DNA from: DATFDN01 sp963762525
Lineage (GTDB): Bacteria > Pseudomonadota > Alphaproteobacteria > Acetobacterales > Acetobacteraceae
Reading direction: 5' to 3'
Assembly: GCA_963762525.1 (NCBI GenBank)
Contig: CAVXKT010000003.1
Location: forward strand, 310,001-374,000
Length of the DNA: 64,000 nucleotides
Part shown: piece by piece, positions 34,062-44,246 of the stretch
How positions within the stretch are numbered: the stretch's first letter is position 1
Layout of the letters: each line of letters starts with the position of its first letter
The notes under the pieces: generated by a model
Databases searched by the model: none
Told to the model about the DNA's origin: nothing
Seen by the model: the letters and a program-made list of their open reading frames with translations, nothing else
Position numbers and translations under genes: made by a program

Positions 34062-36991
34062 ACCTGTTCACCATCCCCCCGCACGTTCCGTTCCTCGATG
34101 CCATCGCCGCGCACTGGCTGGCGGCCGATGATGGTCCACTGGCGGCGGCCGACGGGATCATCCTTTTGCCGACCCGGCGTGCGGCGCGGTCTCTGGTCGA
34201 GGCGTTTCTGCGCGTCTCCGGCGGGCGGGCGCTGCTGCTGCCGCGCATCACCGCAATCGGCGCCCTTGACGAGGCGCCGCTCGCCCTCTCCGGCGCCCTC
34301 GATCTGCCGCCCGCCGTGGATCCGGTGCGCCGGCTGGCGGCGCTGTCGCGGCTGATCCTCGCCATGGGCGGACGCGACGGCGCCCCGCGCACCGCCGACC
34401 GCGCCTGGCGGCTGGCCGAGGAATTGGCGGCGCTGATGGACGAGGCGGAGCGGTCCGAGATCGACCTCGCCGGCCGGCTGCCGGACGCCGCCGATCCCGA
34501 GTTCGCGCAGCACTGGAAGCGGACGCTTGAGTTTCTTGAAATTGTTACCGCCGTCTGGCCGGCCTGGCTCGCCGAGCAAGGGGTGATGAACACGGCGGCG
34601 CGGCAAGTGGCCTTGCTGGACGCCCAAGCCGCCGCGTGGCGGCTCGACCCGCCCGGACGGGTTCTGATCGCCGGTCCGACAGCGGCGATCCCGGCCGTCG
34701 CGCGCCTCGCCGGGGTGGTCGCGCGTCTGCCGGATGGCGCCGTCGTGTTGCCCGGTCTCGACCAGGGGCTCGGCCGACCATTGCGTTGGACGCCGCGCAT
34801 CCGCAAGCGGGGATGCGGGCGCTGCTGGCAGGCTTCGGCGCGACGGCGGAAGACGTGCGGCCATTTCCGCTGGTGCGACAAGGCGGCGTTCCCGACAGCC
34901 GCGCGGTGACGCTGCGGCGCGTCATGTTACCCGGCACCGCGCTGGCCGCCGACTGGACCGAGGGTGGGCGGGCCGACATCGGCGGACTGTCGCGCCTTGA
35001 AGCTGCCGATCAGCAGGAGGAGGCGGTCGCCATCGCGCTGATCCTTCGCCACGCGATCGAAACGACGAGGGCGCGCGCCGCCCTCGTCACGCCCGACCGC
35101 GCGCTCGCCGCACGGGTCGCAGCGGAGCTGGGGCGTTGGGAGATCGTCGCCGACGACAGCGCCGGTGAACCGCTCGCCGAGACGCCGCCGGCGGTGTTCC
35201 TGCGCCTGCTGGTGCGCGCGGTGTCCGAAGAACTGGCCCCGGTGGCGCTGCTTGCGCTGCTGAAGCACCCGCTGGCCGCCGCCGGGCTGGACCCGCTCGG
35301 CTTGTCGCACCGGCGCACGGGCGCTGGAATTGACCTGCCTCCGTGGCCCGCGCCCAGACACGCGGCTGGCGCAGCTCCGCCGCGTAGTCGAGGACAAGCC
35401 CGAGTTGCGCGACCTGCTCGCGGCGATTGAGCGGTGCATCGCTCCGGCGCTGCGCTTCGGCGCCACGCTCGCCTCGGCGCCGCAAGAGGCGCTGGCCGGG
35501 CTGATCGAGGCCGCCGAGCGGCTGGCCGCGACCGACCGCGAGAGTGGGACGCGGTTGTGGGCGGGCGAGGAGGGGCAGGCGCTCTCGGCGCATCTGCGGG
35601 CGGTTCTGGACGCCTTGCCGATGTTTCCCGACCAACCGCGGGCGGTACTGCCGGGCCTGCTCGACGCCGTGCTGGCCGGTGCCCCTGCCGTGCGCAGCCG
35701 GCGTGCGCTGCGCGGGCGGGCCGGCGTGGAGCACCCGCGCGTGTTCATCTGGGGGTTGCTCGAAGCGCGGCTGCAGAGCGTCGATGTCGCCGTGCTGGGC
35801 GGGTTGGTGGAGGGCGTCTGGCCGCCGGCGCCCGATCCGGGCCCGTGGCTCTCGCGGCCGATGCGCGCCCGCATCGGCCTGCCGTCGCCGGAGGCGGCGA
35901 TCGGACAGTCGGCGCACGATTTTACCGGCGCGGTGTTCGCCGCGCCGACGGTGGTTCTGTCCTGCCCGCGCCGGCTGGATGGTGCGCCGACCGTGCCGGC
36001 ACGATGGCTCACCCGGCTCGACATGTTCCTCGCCGGACGGGGCGCCGCGTTGCCACGCCATCCGGCGATCGATTGGGCGCGCGCACTCGATCGGCCCGTC
36101 GCGTTGCGCGCGGTGCCGCCGCCCGCGCCACGGCCGGCGCTGCACCGCCGACCGCGCAAGCTGAGCGTGACCGAGATCGAGAAATGGCTGCGCGACCCCT
36201 ACAGCATCTATGCCAAACACGTGCTGCGCTTGTCGCCGCTGCCGCCGTTGGAGCAGGACACCGAGGCCGCCGATTACGGCAACATCGTCCATCGCGGCCT
36301 GGGCCGCTTCTACGAGGAGGCCGGCGCAGGTTGGCCCGAAGATGCAGCGGCGCGGCTGCGCCATCATTTGCTCCTCGCGATGTCCTTCGCGCGGCTGCAT
36401 CCGGCGCTGGCGAATTGGTGGGCGCCGCGACTGGAGCGTATCGCCGACCGTGTGGCGGAGATTGAATTGGCTCGGCGGGATCCGGCGCCTCGGCAAGTCG
36501 CTGCGGAAAAGCAAGGGAGCCTGGAGCTGCACCGGCCCGGCGGCCTGTTTACGCTGGTCGGACGCGCCGACCGGATCGAGCGGCGCGAGGATGGCCTTCT
36601 CGCCATTCTCGACTACAAGACCGGAACCCCTCCCAAGGAGAATGCGGTCAGCGCCGGGATGGCTCCGCAATTGCCGCTGGAGGGGGCGATGGCGCTGGCC
36701 GGAGGGTTCGGGCCGGAGTTGCAGGGCGAGACCGGCGAGCTCGCCTTTTGGCAGCTCAGCGGCGGCTTCAAGTCGGGCGCGGTCTGCGGGCTGTTCGGGA
36801 GCGATCCGGCGCGGATCGGGGCCGAGATCCGCAAGGCGCGGGAGGCGCTGGCGTCGCTGATCGATGCCTTCGACGATCCCGCCCGCGGCTACCTCTCGCA
36901 GCCGCATCCCGGCCGCGCGCCGCGCTACCCCGACTATGATCAACTGGCCCGCGTCGCCGAATGGGCGGCGGTGACGGAGGGCGACGAGTGA
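34058..36991 (+). CDS. addB: Double-strand break repair protein AddB (two frameshifts)
   Basis: About 975 residues, the AddB partner of the AddAB helicase-nuclease. The N-terminal helicase-like region contains ILLPTRRAARSL and GRVLIAGPTAAIPA. The C-terminal PD-(D/E)xK nuclease is LLAILDYKTGTPPKEN (about residue 850), with GNIVHRGLGRFYEE before it. The protein runs through three frames. The first break near 34770 is one lost base; the second at 35319-35321 is one extra G in GGG, whose removal gives HRRTALELTCLRGP. Both look like consensus errors. It unwinds and trims double-strand ends and loads RecA at Chi-type sites. The start is GTG 34058 inside the TsaE stop; the stop overlaps the AddA GTG (GTGA). 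Confidence 0.9.
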
Positions 36992-39900
36992 GCCGGCTCG
37001 CGCGCGATCGCGCCAATGCCGCGCAGCGCCAAGGCTCGGACCCGGCGACCTCGGCCTTCGTCGGCGCCTCGGCCGGGTCGGGCAAGACCAAGCTGCTGAC
37101 CGATCGGTTGCTGCGGCTGATGCTGGGAGGCGCGGCGCCCGAGCGCATCCAGTGCCTGACCTTCACCAAGGCGGCGGCGGCGGAGATGGCGCTGCGCCTG
37201 CATCGCACGCTGGGAAACTGGGTGACGCTCGACGACGCCGCCCTCGATGCGGCGCTGCTGGCCTTGTCGGTGACGCCGACCGCGGCGGCGCGGCGGCGCG
37301 CGCGCGAGCTGTTCGCGGTTATTCTCGACCTGCCGGGCGGAATGCGGATCGGGACGATCCATGCGTTCTGCCAAAGCCTGCTGCGGCGGTTTCCGCTGGA
37401 GGCGGCGCTGTCGCCGCATTTCGCGGTTGCCGATGAGCGCGAGTCCGAAGCGGCGTTGAGCGCGGCGCGCAAGGACATGCTGGCCGGCGCCAACGATGAG
37501 GCGACGCGCGCGGCCCTGCACCGTCTGGCCGGATTGATCAGGGCTCGCGACTTCCAGGAGCTGATTGCCGCGCTGCTGGCCGAGCGCGACCGCGTCGGGA
37601 ACGCGATGGCTCTCGGCGCCGATCTGGCGGCGGCGCAACGGCGGGCGCTCAAGGTCATGCACGCGAGCGCGGACGACATCATCGCGCGCGCGGTCGATTG
37701 GCCCGAAGCCGACGCGCTGCGTGCGGCGGCACGGCGCGTCGCCGCAGAGGGGTCGGCCAAATGCAGTGAACGCGCCGGTCGCATTCTCGATTGGCTCGCC
37801 GCCGGCGTGGCGGCGCGAAGTGCGAACTGGGAGGGTTGGTGCAAGCTGTTCCTGCGCGGCGACGGCGGCGCCTATTCGGCGAGCAGTTTCGTTAACGAGA
37901 AGCTCGCGGCCAGGGAGCCGAAACTAAGCGCGCCGCTATTGGCCGAGGCGGCGCGGGTTCTGGAAGTCGAGGACGCGCAACGCGGCTGCGACATGGCGGC
38001 CCTCTCGGCGGCGCTGATGAGGCTCGCCGGCCCGGTGCTGGAGGGCTACACGCGCCGCAAGGACGCGGCGGGCCTGCTCGATTTCGCCGACCTGATCGGG
38101 CGCGGGTCGCGCCTGCTGGTCGATCCGGGGGCCGCCTGGGTGCTCTACAAGCTCGATGGCGGGCTCGATCATCTGCTGCTGGACGAGGCGCAGGATACGG
38201 CGCCCGCGCAGTGGCGCATCGCGCACGCGCTGACGGCCGAGTTCTTCGCCGGCGGCGGCGCGAGCGAGGCGGCGCGCACCGTCTTCGCCGTCGGCGACCG
38301 CAAGCAATCGATCTTCTCCTTCCAGGGCGCCGACGCCGAGGGCTTCGATCGCTCCCGCGACGAGCTTGGCGCCAGGGTCGCGGCGGCGGGCGAGCGTTGG
38401 GCGGAGCCGTCACTCCACGTGTCGTTTCGCTCCACGGTTCCCATTCTGGCGCTGGTGGACGCGGTGTTCGCCAATCCGCTTGCGGCCGAGGGCGTGTGCG
38501 AACCGGGTCTGCGCCACGAAAGCGACCGCGCCGGGCAGGCGGGGTCGGTTGAATTATGGCCGCTGGCGTCGGGCCCCGATATGCCGCCCGTGCCCGACTG
38601 GTCGGTGCCGGACAAGAATCAGGGGTTGCGATCAGCGCCGCAGGTTCTCGCGGAGGATCTTGCCGGTTGGATCGCCGAGCAGACCTCCGGCGCCGTCATG
38701 CTGGAAAGCCGTGCCCGCCCGCTGCGACCCGGTGACGTGATGGTGCTGGTGCGGCGCCGCTTCGGCGGCGGCTTCGCCCGCGCCCTGGTCCGGGCGCTGA
38801 AAGCACGCGGCGTGCCGGTGGCCGGGCTTGATCGGATGGTGCTGACCGAGCAACCGGCGGTCCGCGATTTGCTGGCGCTCGCCGACGCTCTGTTGCTGCC
38901 GCAAGACGATCTGCAATTCGCCTGCTTCTTGACCAGCCCGCTCGGCGACATCAGCGACGACAGCCTGATGGCGCTGGCGCTGGATCGCGCCGGCAGCCTG
39001 CGCGACGCCCTGCGCGCCCGCGCTCCCGAACGCCCGGAATGGGCGCGGGCCGAGGCGATGTTCACCTCACTGCTGGCGCGAGTCGATTACGCGAGCCCGC
39101 ACGCGCTGCTGGCGGAAGCGCTGGGACCGCTCGGCGGGCGCGGGCGGCTGTTCGCGCGGCTTGGCGCCGAGGCCGGCGAGCCCGTTGACGAGCTCCTGAA
39201 CGCGGCTCTGGCCTACACGCGGCTGCATCCGCCTTCGTTGCAGGGCTTTCTGCATTGGCTGCGCGGCTCCGCGGCCGAGGTGAAACGCGAGCAGGAAGGT
39301 GCGGGCGGCATGGTGCGGGTGATGACCGTGCATGGCGCCAAGGGCTTGCAGGCGCCGCTGGTGATCCTGCCCGATACGACGGCGCTGCCGCCGGATGATC
39401 GCGGGATCTTTTGGGCGCCCGATCCCGGGTCCGGGGTCGAAGTGCCGCTTTGGGCGCCGCTCAAGGAGATGCGCTGCGCCGAGGCCGAGCGACTGCGCGG
39501 CGTCGTGCGGGAGCGGCAGATGCGCGAACACAACCGCCTCCTCTACGTGGCGCTGACCCGCGCCGAGGATCGGCTCGTGATCTGCGGCTGGCAGCCGAAG
39601 AAGCTTTCGGAGCGGAGCTGGTATTCGCTGGTTCGGGCCGGTTTCGCCACGCTCGGCGCGGAGCCGGCGCCTTTCGCGCCTGGGCGCGGCGAGATGTTGC
39701 GCGACGCCTGCCCGCAGACGGGCGAGCCGGATCGCCGGGAGCGGGCGGACGCGTCGAGCGCGGCGGCGGCGTTGCCCGGCTGGGCGGGCAGGGCGCCGGA
39801 GTGGCGATCTTCGCCACCGCCGCCGGAGCCCGTCCGGCCCGAAACACTGGCGCCGAGCCGGCCGGAGGGGATCGATCTCGGGCCGGTTCCGGCGGCCGAT

Positions 39901-40464
39901 TCGCCCCTGCACGGAAGCGACGCGCCGGCGGGATTGCGACGCGGGCGACTGGTCCATGCGCTGTTGCAGCACCTGCCCGACATTGCGCCCGAGCGACGCG
40001 AAGCGGCCGCGGACGCATGGCTAAGCCGGCCCGGACATGGCTTGGACGCCGCCGAGGCCGTACGCATTGCCGGGCAGGTAGTGGCGTTGCTCCGCCATCC
40101 CGAACTGACGCCGCTGTTCGGCCCCGGGAGCCGCGCCGAGGTGCCGCTCTCCGGCGTGATCGGGGAACGGGTGGTCGGCGGCCTGGTCGATCGGCTGGCG
40201 GTGTGCCCGGACCAAATTCTGGTCGCCGACTACAAGAGCAATCGTCGCCCGCCGGCGAAGATCGAGGCGACGCCCGTGCTTTACCTGCGCCAGATGGCCG
40301 CCTATCGCGCGGTGCTGCGCGAGATCTTCCCGGATCGGCCGGTCCGCTGCGTGCTGATCTGGACCGAGGCGGCGCGTCCCGACTGGCTGCCCGGCGCGCT
40401 GCTGGATGCGCACGGGTTGATCGCGCCCGGCAATGCGACCACGTTCGCTGCAACAAACCTCTGA
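36988..40464 (+). CDS. addA: Double-strand break repair helicase AddA
   Basis: An intact 1158-residue UvrD-family helicase-nuclease. Walker A GASAGSGKT (about residues 25-33), Walker B LLLDEAQDT (about 393), motif III-like VFAVGDRKQSIFSFQGAD, motif V VHGAKGLQAP (about 780), motif VI LLYVALTRAEDRLVI, and C-terminal nuclease VADYKSNRRPP (about 1078). It pairs with AddB for recombinational repair of double-strand breaks. The start is GTG 36988 in the 4-bp overlap with AddB. A less conserved Pro/Glu-rich stretch links helicase and nuclease. It is followed within 11 bp by trxA. Confidence 0.95.
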   Translation: MSRLARDRANAAQRQGSDPATSAFVGASAGSGKTKLLTDRLLRLMLGGAAPERIQCLTFTKAAAAEMALRLHRTLGNWVTLDDAALDAALLALSVTPTAAARRRARELFAVILDLPGGMRIGTIHAFCQSLLRRFPLEAALSPHFAVADERESEAALSAARKDMLAGANDEATRAALHRLAGLIRARDFQELIAALLAERDRVGNAMALGADLAAAQRRALKVMHASADDIIARAVDWPEADALRAAARRVAAEGSAKCSERAGRILDWLAAGVAARSANWEGWCKLFLRGDGGAYSASSFVNEKLAAREPKLSAPLLAEAARVLEVEDAQRGCDMAALSAALMRLAGPVLEGYTRRKDAAGLLDFADLIGRGSRLLVDPGAAWVLYKLDGGLDHLLLDEAQDTAPAQWRIAHALTAEFFAGGGASEAARTVFAVGDRKQSIFSFQGADAEGFDRSRDELGARVAAAGERWAEPSLHVSFRSTVPILALVDAVFANPLAAEGVCEPGLRHESDRAGQAGSVELWPLASGPDMPPVPDWSVPDKNQGLRSAPQVLAEDLAGWIAEQTSGAVMLESRARPLRPGDVMVLVRRRFGGGFARALVRALKARGVPVAGLDRMVLTEQPAVRDLLALADALLLPQDDLQFACFLTSPLGDISDDSLMALALDRAGSLRDALRARAPERPEWARAEAMFTSLLARVDYASPHALLAEALGPLGGRGRLFARLGAEAGEPVDELLNAALAYTRLHPPSLQGFLHWLRGSAAEVKREQEGAGGMVRVMTVHGAKGLQAPLVILPDTTALPPDDRGIFWAPDPGSGVEVPLWAPLKEMRCAEAERLRGVVRERQMREHNRLLYVALTRAEDRLVICGWQPKKLSERSWYSLVRAGFATLGAEPAPFAPGRGEMLRDACPQTGEPDRRERADASSAAAALPGWAGRAPEWRSSPPPPEPVRPETLAPSRPEGIDLGPVPAADSPLHGSDAPAGLRRGRLVHALLQHLPDIAPERREAAADAWLSRPGHGLDAAEAVRIAGQVVALLRHPELTPLFGPGSRAEVPLSGVIGERVVGGLVDRLAVCPDQILVADYKSNRRPPAKIEATPVLYLRQMAAYRAVLREIFPDRPVRCVLIWTEAARPDWLPGALLDAHGLIAPGNATTFAATNL

Positions 40465-40474
40465 GGGACAAGCC

Positions 40475-40801
40475 ATGAGCGCCAACAGCAAGCCCGTCAC
40501 CGACGAGAGCTTCCAGGCCGACGTGCTGAACGCTGCGGGGCCGGTTCTGGTGGATTTCTGGGCGGAGTGGTGCGGCCCCTGCAAGATGATCGGCCCGGCG
40601 CTCGAGGAGCTGGCGGACGAGTTCGCCGGCAAGCTCACCGTCGCCAAGGTCAATATCGACGAAAACCCCGCCACCCCCGGCAACTACGCCGTCCGCGGCA
40701 TCCCGACGCTGATCCTGTTCAAGGACGGCAAGCCGGCGGCGACGCAGGTGGGCGCGCTGCCCAAGAGCCGGCTGAAGGAGTGGATCGCGGGGAACATCTG
40801 A
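40475..40801 (+). CDS. trxA: Thioredoxin
   Basis: A 108-residue thioredoxin with active site WAEWCGPCKM, cis-Pro region RGIPTLILFKDG and normal fold length. It is a general dithiol reductant regenerated by thioredoxin reductase. ATG 40475 has GAGGGACAAGCC upstream. Thioredoxin directly after addA is a common alphaproteobacterial arrangement. It ends 22 bp before the Uma2-like remnant. Confidence 0.96.
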   Translation: MSANSKPVTDESFQADVLNAAGPVLVDFWAEWCGPCKMIGPALEELADEFAGKLTVAKVNIDENPATPGNYAVRGIPTLILFKDGKPAATQVGALPKSRLKEWIAGNI

Positions 40802-40823
40802 CCTCGCACGGGAGCGTGGACAC

Positions 40824-41400
40824 ATGGCCGACCCGGCCCGGCTGCGGATGACCTCGGACGAGTTCATCGCCTGGGCAATGGAGCAACCCGAGGGGAAGCG
40901 GTACGAGCTTGTGGACGGCGAGATCATCGCGATGGCGCCGGAGCGGTCCATTCACGCGACGGACGAAACTGCAGATGTCCGGCGGATGGCGGAGGCGGTC
41001 GAGAAGGCGCGGTCTTCCCTGCGTGGTTTATCGCGGACGGAATGGCCGTGCGGGTGGATGCCACGACGACCTACGAGCCGGATGTGTTGCTTCGTTGCGG
41101 CGACCGACTTGCCGATGACGGTGTCATCGATCTCCGGATCCGATGATCGTCGTCGAGGTGCGCATCGCCATCGACGCGGGCGATCGACTCCGGCATGAAG
41201 CTCGCGGACTACTTCCGCATTCCGTCGGTGCGCCACTACTTGATCGTGCGAGCGGACCGCCGGCTCGGTTATTCATCACGAGCGCGACCCGCCGGCTTCA
41301 TCACGACGCGCATCATCCGCGACGGCACGATCCGGCTTGATCCGCCCGGGATCGAACTGGCGGACATCTTCGAACCACCGGCCTCCGGGGACATGAGATG
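40824..41400 (+). pseudogene. Uma2 family (DUF820) endonuclease-like gene, decayed
   Basis: Pieces of one Uma2 protein are found across all three frames. They are MTSDEFIAWAMEQPEGKRYE with LVDGEIIAMAPERSIHA; then DGMAVRVDATTTYEPDVLL; then MIVVEV; then SGMKLADYFRIPSVRHYLIV; then GTIRLDPPGIELADIFEPP. At least four frame changes occur between 40960 and 41210, and several conserved bases around VVEVLSPS are missing. The family is a PD-(D/E)xK fold whose role is unclear, and many genomes carry several copies. Here it is a remnant or an error-dense stretch; the many changes over a short distance favour real decay more than in single-break genes. Confidence 0.7.
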
Positions 41401-42512
41401 AAATTCGCGCTGCTGATCCGCGGCCAATATCCGGGCAGACGCGGACATCCGGGCCGGTCACTTGGATGATCTGGAGATGGTGCGCCGGGCCGAGGCGCTG
41501 GGGTTCGACGCTGTTGGGCGGGCGTCGCACTACAGCTCGCATCCCTATCAGATGTTGCAGCAAATCCCGTTTCTCGCCCAATGCGCGGCGATCGCGCCGA
41601 AGCTGCATCTGATCACCGGCGTCGTGCTGCTGCCGATGCACAAGCCGCTCGATCTCGCCGAGCAGCTTGCGAGCCTGGACGTGATGAGCGGCGGCAAGCT
41701 GATCTTCGGCGCCGGCGTCGGATACCGGGAGGTGGAGTTCAAGGCCTTCGGCACCACGCTGAAGCAGGCCGGGCGACGGTTCGAGGAGAACCTGGAGGCC
41801 ATCAAGCGGCTTTGGACCGAGGATTTCGTCACACATGTCCGGCTCGCATTTCGAGCTCGACGGGGCGAACTGCACGGTGAAGCCGTTGCAGAAGCCGGTG
41901 CCGGTCTGGATCGGTGCCAACGCCGATGTCGGGATCAGGCGCGCGGCGCGCATGGCCGATGCGTGGTTCATCAACCCGCACAACACGATGGCGACGCTTG
42001 ACCGGCAGATGGAGCTCTATCGGCGCGAGCTGGACCGCTGCGGCAAACCGTTTCCGGCCGATCTTCCGATCATGCGCGAGACCTTCGTCGCCCGCTCGCG
42101 CGACGAGGCGATCCGGCTGGCACGACCCGCGTTGGAGGCGAAATACGCCGCCTATCGCGCCTGGGGCCAGGACAAGGTCATGCCCGAGAGCGACAATTTC
42201 GGTGTCGCCTTCGAGGAGCTGCTGGACGACCGCTTCCTGCTGGGCTCGCCCGACGAGGTGGCCGAGCAGATCATCGCGCTCCGCCGCCGCTACGGCATCG
42301 GCTATCTGTGCGTGAGCGTCCATCTCGCCGGCACGCCCAAGCAGGTGGCGATGGAGCAGATGCAGATCTTGGCCGAGGACGTGTTTCCGAAAGCTGCGGC
42401 GGGCGAGCTGATAGACAAGGAATTGGGTTTCACTCGCGGCATCTCGCTGCGCTCGCAGCGGCCCATCCGGCTGTTGTCCGAAGCAACCGGATCAGGTACC
42501 ATCGGCCGGTGA
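41398..42512 (+). CDS. LLM class flavin-dependent oxidoreductase, two frameshifts
   Basis: A luciferase-like monooxygenase of about 370 residues. N-terminal MKFALLIRGQYPG, then LDDLEMVRRAEALGFDAVG, LITGVVLLPMHKPLDLAEQLASLD (part), GKLIFGAGVGYREVEF, PVPVWIGANADVGIRRAARMAD (part), and the C-terminal FLLGSPDEVAEQIIAL. The fold binds reduced flavin or F420. Two single extra bases, near 41434 and 41837, split the frame; removing the second gives VTHSGSHFELDGANCTV. The stop overlaps the cytochrome start (GTGA), so they share an operon. Substrate unknown. Confidence 0.83.
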
Positions 42513-43483
42513 AACGAGCGCTTTTTCGTGCCGCGCGCTGTGCGGCATGTTGCTGGTGGCTGGCCCCGGCGGCCCATGCCGGCGACTGGCGCGTCCCCGA
42601 TGTCGCCAGCTTGCCCGATAATGCGTTCGGCCGCACCGTGCGCTCCGGGCAGGACCTGATCGCCCACACGGCCGCGACGATCGGGCCGGATGCACCGGAC
42701 CCGGCGAAGCGCTATGCCGACAACGGGCTCGAATGCCAAAGCTGCCACCTCGACGCCGGCACGAAGGAGTTCGGCTTGCCGCTCGCCGGCATCTGGGGCG
42801 TGTTCCCGCAGTTCATCGGCCGCGAAAACGAGGTGCGGACGTTGGTGGAGCGGATCAACGGCTGCATGGAGCGCAGCATGAACGGCCGCGCGCTGCCTCC
42901 CGACAGTCCCGAGATGACGGCGATGCTGACCTATATCCGCTTCATCAGCGCCAATGAGCCGACCGGCGTCGCGGTCGAGGGGCGCGGCGCGCCGGTGATG
43001 CCGTTGCCGGACACCGCCAGCGACCCGGAGCGGGGCGCCCGGGTGTATGCGAACGTCTGCGCGGTTTGCCATCAGCCGGATGGGCGCGGGGTGAAACTGT
43101 CCGCCGCCGAGGCCCGGGCGCAGCGCCATCGGTATCAAATTCCGCCGCTTTGGGGACCCGACAGCTACAATGACGGCGCCGGCATGGCGCGGCCGATCAC
43201 CGCGGCGGATTTCATCCGCGCGAACATGCCGCGCGGCGCCGATTACAAGCATCCGGTCCTCGACGCGCAAGACGCTTTCGCGGTCGCCGTGTTCATCGAC
43301 AGCCGGGAGCGCCCGCATCGCACCGGCAACGAACGCGACTATCCGGATCGCGCGCTGAAGCCGGCGGACGCCACCTATCCGCCCTTTGTCGGCCCGTTCC
43401 CGCCCGCGCAGCATCTGACCGGACCGTGGCAGCCCATCCGGCAGTGGGAGAAGGCGAACGCCGGAAACCTGAAGGCGCCTTGA
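42509..43483 (+). CDS. Dihaem c-type cytochrome, TsdA-like thiosulfate dehydrogenase family
   Basis: A 324-residue periplasmic cytochrome. A Sec signal peptide ends near AHA-GDWRVP. Two haem sites: LECQSCHLDAGTKEFGLPLAG (split as LECQSCH and LDAGTKEFG, about residues 73-88) and NVCAVCHQPDG (about 184). The segment RENEVRTLVERINGCMERSMNG (in parts) with PDSPEMTAMLTYIRF is the TsdA pattern; in characterised TsdA a Cys after such a motif ligates the catalytic haem, and Cys in INGC is present here. The family interconverts thiosulfate and tetrathionate. GTG 42509 lies in the LLM stop. A Tat-exported DsrE-like protein follows, supporting a sulfur-related role. TsdA assignment rests on remembered motifs. 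Confidence 0.85.
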   Translation: MKRALFRAARCAACCWWLAPAAHAGDWRVPDVASLPDNAFGRTVRSGQDLIAHTAATIGPDAPDPAKRYADNGLECQSCHLDAGTKEFGLPLAGIWGVFPQFIGRENEVRTLVERINGCMERSMNGRALPPDSPEMTAMLTYIRFISANEPTGVAVEGRGAPVMPLPDTASDPERGARVYANVCAVCHQPDGRGVKLSAAEARAQRHRYQIPPLWGPDSYNDGAGMARPITAADFIRANMPRGADYKHPVLDAQDAFAVAVFIDSRERPHRTGNERDYPDRALKPADATYPPFVGPFPPAQHLTGPWQPIRQWEKANAGNLKAP

Positions 43484-43505
43484 GAAAACAACGGAGGAAA
43501 CCGCG

Positions 43506-44156
43506 ATGACCGACTCGCCGCGCCGCACCCTCATCGCCCGGTTCGCGGGCGGATTGGCCGCAAGCGTGGCCGGGCTGATGTCCGCTCGCGCGCTCGCGGC
43601 ACCAACGGCGGGGCGCGAGCCAAGCGCCCCCGGTCCGGACTGGCCGGGCGCGTCCAACATGCGGCACCGCTTGCTGGTGGACGCCTATCAGGTCAATGAC
43701 GGCTGGCCGCTCGTCTATGCCCACACCTTCCTCGCCACCAACGAGCCGGCGGACTTGGCGGGCGTTGTCGTCGTTCTACGGTCGCAGGCGCTGCCGCTGG
43801 CGCTGCAGAGCCCGATGTGGGCGAAGTACCGGATCGGCGAGAGTTCTCAGATCATCGACCCGGAAACCAAGCTGCCGGCAACGAAGAACCCCTTCCTGCG
43901 GCCGAAAACCGGCGTGCTGCGGAGCGACGAGGCGTCCGTCGACCGGCTGCTCGCGGCCGGCGCGGTCATGGGGGCGTGCAACGTCGCGCTGCACAGCCAG
44001 AGCAAGGCGCTGGCGGGCAGTGCCGGGGTGAGCGCCGACGAGGCCGCCAGGGAATGGGCCGCCAATCTTGTGCCGGGCATCACCCTGCTGCCCTCCGGCG
44101 TCTGGGGCGTCGGGCGCGCGCAGCAAGCCGGTTGCGGCTACTGCGCGGGCGGCTGA
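43506..44156 (+). CDS. Tat-exported DsrE-like protein
   Basis: A 216-residue protein. A twin-arginine signal (SPRRTLIARFAGGLAASVAG, cleavage about residue 32) precedes a DsrE/YchN-like fold: VYAHTFLATNEPADLAGVVV, LRSQALPLAL, MWAKYRIGE, AAGAVMGACNVALHSQSKALAG and the final LPSGVWGVGRAQQAGCGYCAGG (last two given in parts). The C-terminal Cys pair CGYC could be redox-active or bind persulfide. The gene follows the TsdA-like cytochrome by 22 bp with AACGGAGGAAA ahead of ATG. A periplasmic sulfur-carrier role is plausible but inferred. Confidence 0.75.
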   Translation: MTDSPRRTLIARFAGGLAASVAGLMSARALAAPTAGREPSAPGPDWPGASNMRHRLLVDAYQVNDGWPLVYAHTFLATNEPADLAGVVVVLRSQALPLALQSPMWAKYRIGESSQIIDPETKLPATKNPFLRPKTGVLRSDEASVDRLLAAGAVMGACNVALHSQSKALAGSAGVSADEAAREWAANLVPGITLLPSGVWGVGRAQQAGCGYCAGG

Positions 44157-44246
44157 GCCGGGGAGCGTAGCGACGAAGCAATCTCCCGCGTGCGTGCAGG
44201 GATTGCTTTGCTCCGCTCGCAACCGATGAACCAGGAGAGCGGACCA

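Noticed and set aside
35087..36943. Minus-strand open frame of 618 codons across addB
   Set aside because: Low-complexity Arg/Gln/Pro-rich product with no family pattern, while the opposite strand encodes the conserved AddB nuclease.
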